64,000 bases of DNA, taken from positions 5,952,001 to 6,016,000 of the forward strand of contig NZ_CP108464.1 in assembly GCF_036226405.1 (NCBI RefSeq), in the 5' to 3' direction. Made by a program: the position numbers and the translations under genes. Below, one piece after another: positions 60,285 through 64,000 of the stretch. The notes below the pieces were generated by a model. That model did not search any database. It had not been told where the DNA came from and worked only from the letters and a program-made list of their open reading frames with translations. The DNA is from Streptomyces sp. NBC_01260 (GTDB lineage: Bacteria > Actinomycetota > Actinomycetes > Streptomycetales > Streptomycetaceae). Each line of letters starts with the position of its first letter. Positions within the stretch are counted from its first letter, which is position 1.

Positions 60285-61541
60285 TCAGCCGCTCGTCGTG
60301 CTCACCTGGAGCTGCTTGATGCCGTTGAGCCAGGCCGACCGCAGCCGCCGCGGATCGCCGACCAGCCGCAGGTCCGGCAGCACGTCCGCGATGGCGTTGA
60401 AGATCAGGTCGATCTCCATCACGGCAAGGGACTTGCCCAGGCAGAAGTGCGGACCGCCGCCACCGAAGCCGAGGTGCGGGTTGGGATCGCGGGTGATGTC
60501 GAACTTCTCCGGGCTCTCGAAGACCTCGGGGTCGTTATTGGCCGAGGAGTAGAACATCCCGACCCGGTCGCCCTTCTTGATCTGCTGACCGCCCAGTTCG
60601 AGGTCCTGGGTGGCGGTCCGCTGGAAGGAGACCACGGGCGTCGCCCAGCGGACGATCTCCTCGGCGGTCGTCTCCGGCCGCTCGCGCTTGTAGAGCTCCC
60701 ACTGCTCGGGATGGGTGAGGAAGGCGTGCATGCCGTGGCTGATGGCGTTACGGGTGGTCTCGTTTCCGGCCACGGCGAGCAGGATGACGAAGAAGCCGAA
60801 CTCGTCCGACAGCAGGTTGCCCTCGCCCTCGGCGGCGACCAGCTGGGAGACGATGTCCTTGGCCGGGCACTCCTTGCGCGCCGCCGCGAGGTTCATCGAG
60901 TACGAGACGAGCTCCATGGCCGCCTCGGCGCCGATCTCCTCGGTGATCGCGTACTCCGGATCGTCGTACGAGGCCATCTTGTTGGACCAGTCGAAGATCC
61001 TGGTCCGGTCCTCCTGCGGTACGCCGATCAGCTCGGCGATGGCCTGGAGCGGCAGCTCGACGGCGATGTTGTTGACGAAGTCGAACGAGCCGTCGGCGTC
61101 CGCGGCGGCCAGCGCCGTCTCGACGATCGAGCGCGCCCGGCTGCGCAGCGCCTGTTCCAGGGAACGGATGGCGCGGGGGGTGAAGCCGCGCTGGACGATC
61201 TGGCGGACCCGGGTGTGCTCGGGCGGGTCCATGTTCAGCATGATCAGCTTCTGGACGTCGATCTGGTCGCGGCTGATCGTCTCGTTGAAGCGGATCACCG
61301 CGGTGTTGGTGTTGGACGAGAACAGCTCGGGACGGGTCGAGACGTACTTGACGTCCGCGTGCCGGGTGACGACCCAGTAGCCCTCGTCGTCGAAGCCGGA
61401 GATGCCGGCGGGCTGGGTGCACCACCAGACCGGTGCGGTCTCGCGCATCCGGGCGAACTCCGGGTGCGGTATGCGGGCTTGGAGCAGATCGGGATCGGTG
61501 AAGTCGAACCCTTCGGGCAGATGGGGGCAGGGCATCGGCAA
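60285..61541 (-). CDS. cyp125: Cytochrome P450 of the CYP125 type (steroid C26/27 monooxygenase)
   Basis: 418 residues. Heme loop FGGGGPHFCLGKSLA (Cys near 366) and I-helix AVAGNETTRNAISHGM (near 259). The body closely follows what I recall of M. tuberculosis CYP125: LPEGFDFTDPDLLQARIPHP, LIMLNMDPPEHTRVRQIVQR, GFTPRAIRSLEQ, FQRTATQDLELGGQQIKKGD, RVGMFYSSANNDPEVFESPE. CYP125 hydroxylates then oxidises the terminal carbon of the cholesterol side chain. It is divergent from fadA5, as in mycobacteria (Rv3545c/Rv3546). A KstR-like box lies about 65 bases before the start. Confidence 0.9.
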   Translation of the reverse strand: MPMPCPHLPEGFDFTDPDLLQARIPHPEFARMRETAPVWWCTQPAGISGFDDEGYWVVTRHADVKYVSTRPELFSSNTNTAVIRFNETISRDQIDVQKLIMLNMDPPEHTRVRQIVQRGFTPRAIRSLEQALRSRARSIVETALAAADADGSFDFVNNIAVELPLQAIAELIGVPQEDRTRIFDWSNKMASYDDPEYAITEEIGAEAAMELVSYSMNLAAARKECPAKDIVSQLVAAEGEGNLLSDEFGFFVILLAVAGNETTRNAISHGMHAFLTHPEQWELYKRERPETTAEEIVRWATPVVSFQRTATQDLELGGQQIKKGDRVGMFYSSANNDPEVFESPEKFDITRDPNPHLGFGGGGPHFCLGKSLAVMEIDLIFNAIADVLPDLRLVGDPRRLRSAWLNGIKQLQVSTTSG

Positions 61542-61606
61542 CTCCAGGTCGGTCCGAGAGCCGCCCGAGCAATGTCTGACGACCCATCAGATGTTGCCCG
61601 AAAGGT

Positions 61607-61620
61607 AGTAACGAGTTCTA
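61607..61620. promoter_or_regulatory. KstR-like box, P450 side
   Basis: AGTAACGAGTTCTA: consensus TnnAACnnGTTnnA except the first base. It sits 65 bases before the cyp125 start. Confidence 0.55.
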
Positions 61621-61700
61621 CAACTGACAAGAGGCGTGGCCGGATCTGTTGCGTGAAGCATCCGTGAACCAGGCCGGATTGTGGTGGGTGCTGACGGTGA

Positions 61701-63008
<1,308 letters not shown>

Positions 63009-63116
63009 CCGCGCAGGGTGGTGGGACGCCCCGGCCCGAGGGTGCTGCCAGGTACACCCCCGGGCGGGGGTGTACGCGGATGTCGGCGCCGGCCGCGGTT
63101 GCCTAGCGTCGGGGTC

Positions 63117-64000
63117 ATGGAAAACAACGCGAGCAACTCCACCCGGGCGAACGGGACTCGACGACTCCTGGCCGCCGCCACCGTGGTGGTCCTCGCCGCA
63201 CTGAGCACGGTTCCGGCCGCGGCGGCCGGGCACTCGGCGCCCGGCCGCCAGGCCTCCGCGCGGCACGCGGCCCTGCCCGCCGCCGCCCAGCGGCACGACG
63301 CGCGCGGCGGACTCCTCGCCCTCACCCCCGTCGCCCGCGTCGGCCGGGCCGGCGTCGCGGACTTCCTCGCCACGGCGGGCATGGACACGGCCACCGTCAG
63401 ACACGGCGTCCGGGCCTACCGCCTCACCTACCGCACCGTCACCCCGCAGGGCGGTCCCACCACCGCCACCGGGCTCCTCGTGCTCCCCGAGGGCGGCGCC
63501 CACCGGCTGGACCTGGTGTCCGACACCCACGGCACGATGGTCCACCGCGACTACGCGCCCTCGGTCGGCGAGGACTCCGGCCGCTACGCCGCCTACCTCC
63601 ACGCCTCGGCGGGGCGGGCGGTCGCCGCCCCGGACTACCTGGGCCTGGGCAGGGGCCCCGGATTCCATCCGTACATGGACACCCGGTCCGCCGTCACCGC
63701 ATCGCTCGACATGCTCCGCGCCTCGCGCACCGCCGCCCTCCGGCTGGGCCGCCCGCTCACCGGTGACGTGTACGCGAGCGGCTTCTCGCAGGGCGGCCAG
63801 GTGGCCATGGCGCTGGGCAGGGCGCTGGAGAGAGGCGCCGACCGGCGCCTCACCCTGCGGGCCCTGGCCCCCGTGTCGGGACCGTACGACATCGAGCACG
63901 CCGAGGCCCCCGGCACCTTCGACGGCAGCATCAACCCGACGAGCGCGATCTTCTACATGACGTACTTCCTCACCGCGCAGAACCGGCTCCACCCGCTCTG
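63117..64000 (+). CDS. Secreted alpha/beta hydrolase, lipase-like (runs off right edge)
   Basis: 294 codons visible, ATG of MENNASNSTRANGTRRLLAA. Signal peptide to about residue 37 (VVVLAALSTVPAAAAGHS). The nucleophile elbow is VYASGFSQGGQVAMALG (G-F-S-Q-G) with ATGLLVLPEGG and VAAPDYLGLGRGPGFHPYMD before it, the pattern of bacterial secretory LIP-type lipases/esterases. The catalytic Asp and His lie beyond the window. Exported. Confidence 0.85.
   Translation, partial: MENNASNSTRANGTRRLLAAATVVVLAALSTVPAAAAGHSAPGRQASARHAALPAAAQRHDARGGLLALTPVARVGRAGVADFLATAGMDTATVRHGVRAYRLTYRTVTPQGGPTTATGLLVLPEGGAHRLDLVSDTHGTMVHRDYAPSVGEDSGRYAAYLHASAGRAVAAPDYLGLGRGPGFHPYMDTRSAVTASLDMLRASRTAALRLGRPLTGDVYASGFSQGGQVAMALGRALERGADRRLTLRALAPVSGPYDIEHAEAPGTFDGSINPTSAIFYMTYFLTAQNRLHPL

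Overview
The window looks like a piece of a Streptomyces chromosome. GC is very high with strong third-position GC, GTG starts are common, signal peptides and lipoboxes are of actinobacterial type, and the order aceE / DUF3052 / peroxiredoxin / TerD / TerD / TerC is one I associate with Streptomyces. Most of it is ordinary core or near-core sequence, with one clearly accessory zone at about 26.6-36.2 kb.

Layout. 0-8 kb: an edge-truncated lipoprotein, a secreted S1 serine protease, a DUF4429/SHOCT protein, a secreted alpha/beta hydrolase, a divergent TetR regulator / 14-helix exporter pair with an operator-like spacer, and a small secreted I36-type protein. 8-11.8 kb: aceE (pyruvate dehydrogenase E1) divergent from a DUF3052 gene. 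12-22 kb: a Ter stress-response neighbourhood: a peroxiredoxin, four TerD-superfamily proteins, a TerC-type membrane protein, and a candidate biosynthetic module made of a CitE-like TIM-barrel lyase, a 915-residue phosphoribosyltransferase-type fusion and a HAD phosphatase, the last two overlapping by 4 bases. 22-26.4 kb: O-methyltransferase, zinc ribbon protein, DUF4383 membrane protein, coiled-coil membrane protein and DUF4097 lipoprotein.

26.6-28.1 kb is an integration hotspot. An intact tRNA-Val(TAC) is followed by two tandem, decayed remnants of related integrative elements: a 167-bp direct repeat, a truncated tyrosine recombinase whose catalytic Tyr codon is now Cys, paired TGACATC motifs that look like integrase arm sites, and a 43-bp tRNA 3' fragment as the distal attachment site. 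28.5-36.2 kb is full of short regulators, orphan genes and broken genes: an HTH gene with a 16-bp palindrome, a methyltransferase / GRDP-like pair with a Cys-rich tail, an N-terminally truncated DUF5753 regulator, a gene cut by one TGA, a TRADD-N-associated type membrane protein and a beheaded hydrolase.

36-60 kb returns to a typical scattered chromosome: phosphotransferase, MFS pumps, methyltransferase, PadR and HxlR modules with operator-like repeats, acetyltransferases, DedA, DoxX, PhoD, HNH nuclease, FetB-like permease, HAD phosphatase, peptidoglycan-binding protein, an MFS transporter with a fused winged-helix tail, a serpin, a DUF2330 protein and a GT87-PAP2 fusion. 60-63 kb holds a divergent cyp125 / fadA5 pair, the arrangement known from mycobacterial cholesterol side-chain catabolism, with KstR-like boxes on both sides of the shared promoter. 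A secreted hydrolase runs off the right edge.

The most unusual items are the tandem eroded att/integrase array at tRNA-Val, the fused Ter PRTase gene, the KstR-like control of cyp125/fadA5, the Cys-tailed GRDP-like protein beside a methyltransferase, and several precisely dated-looking gene disruptions in the island.
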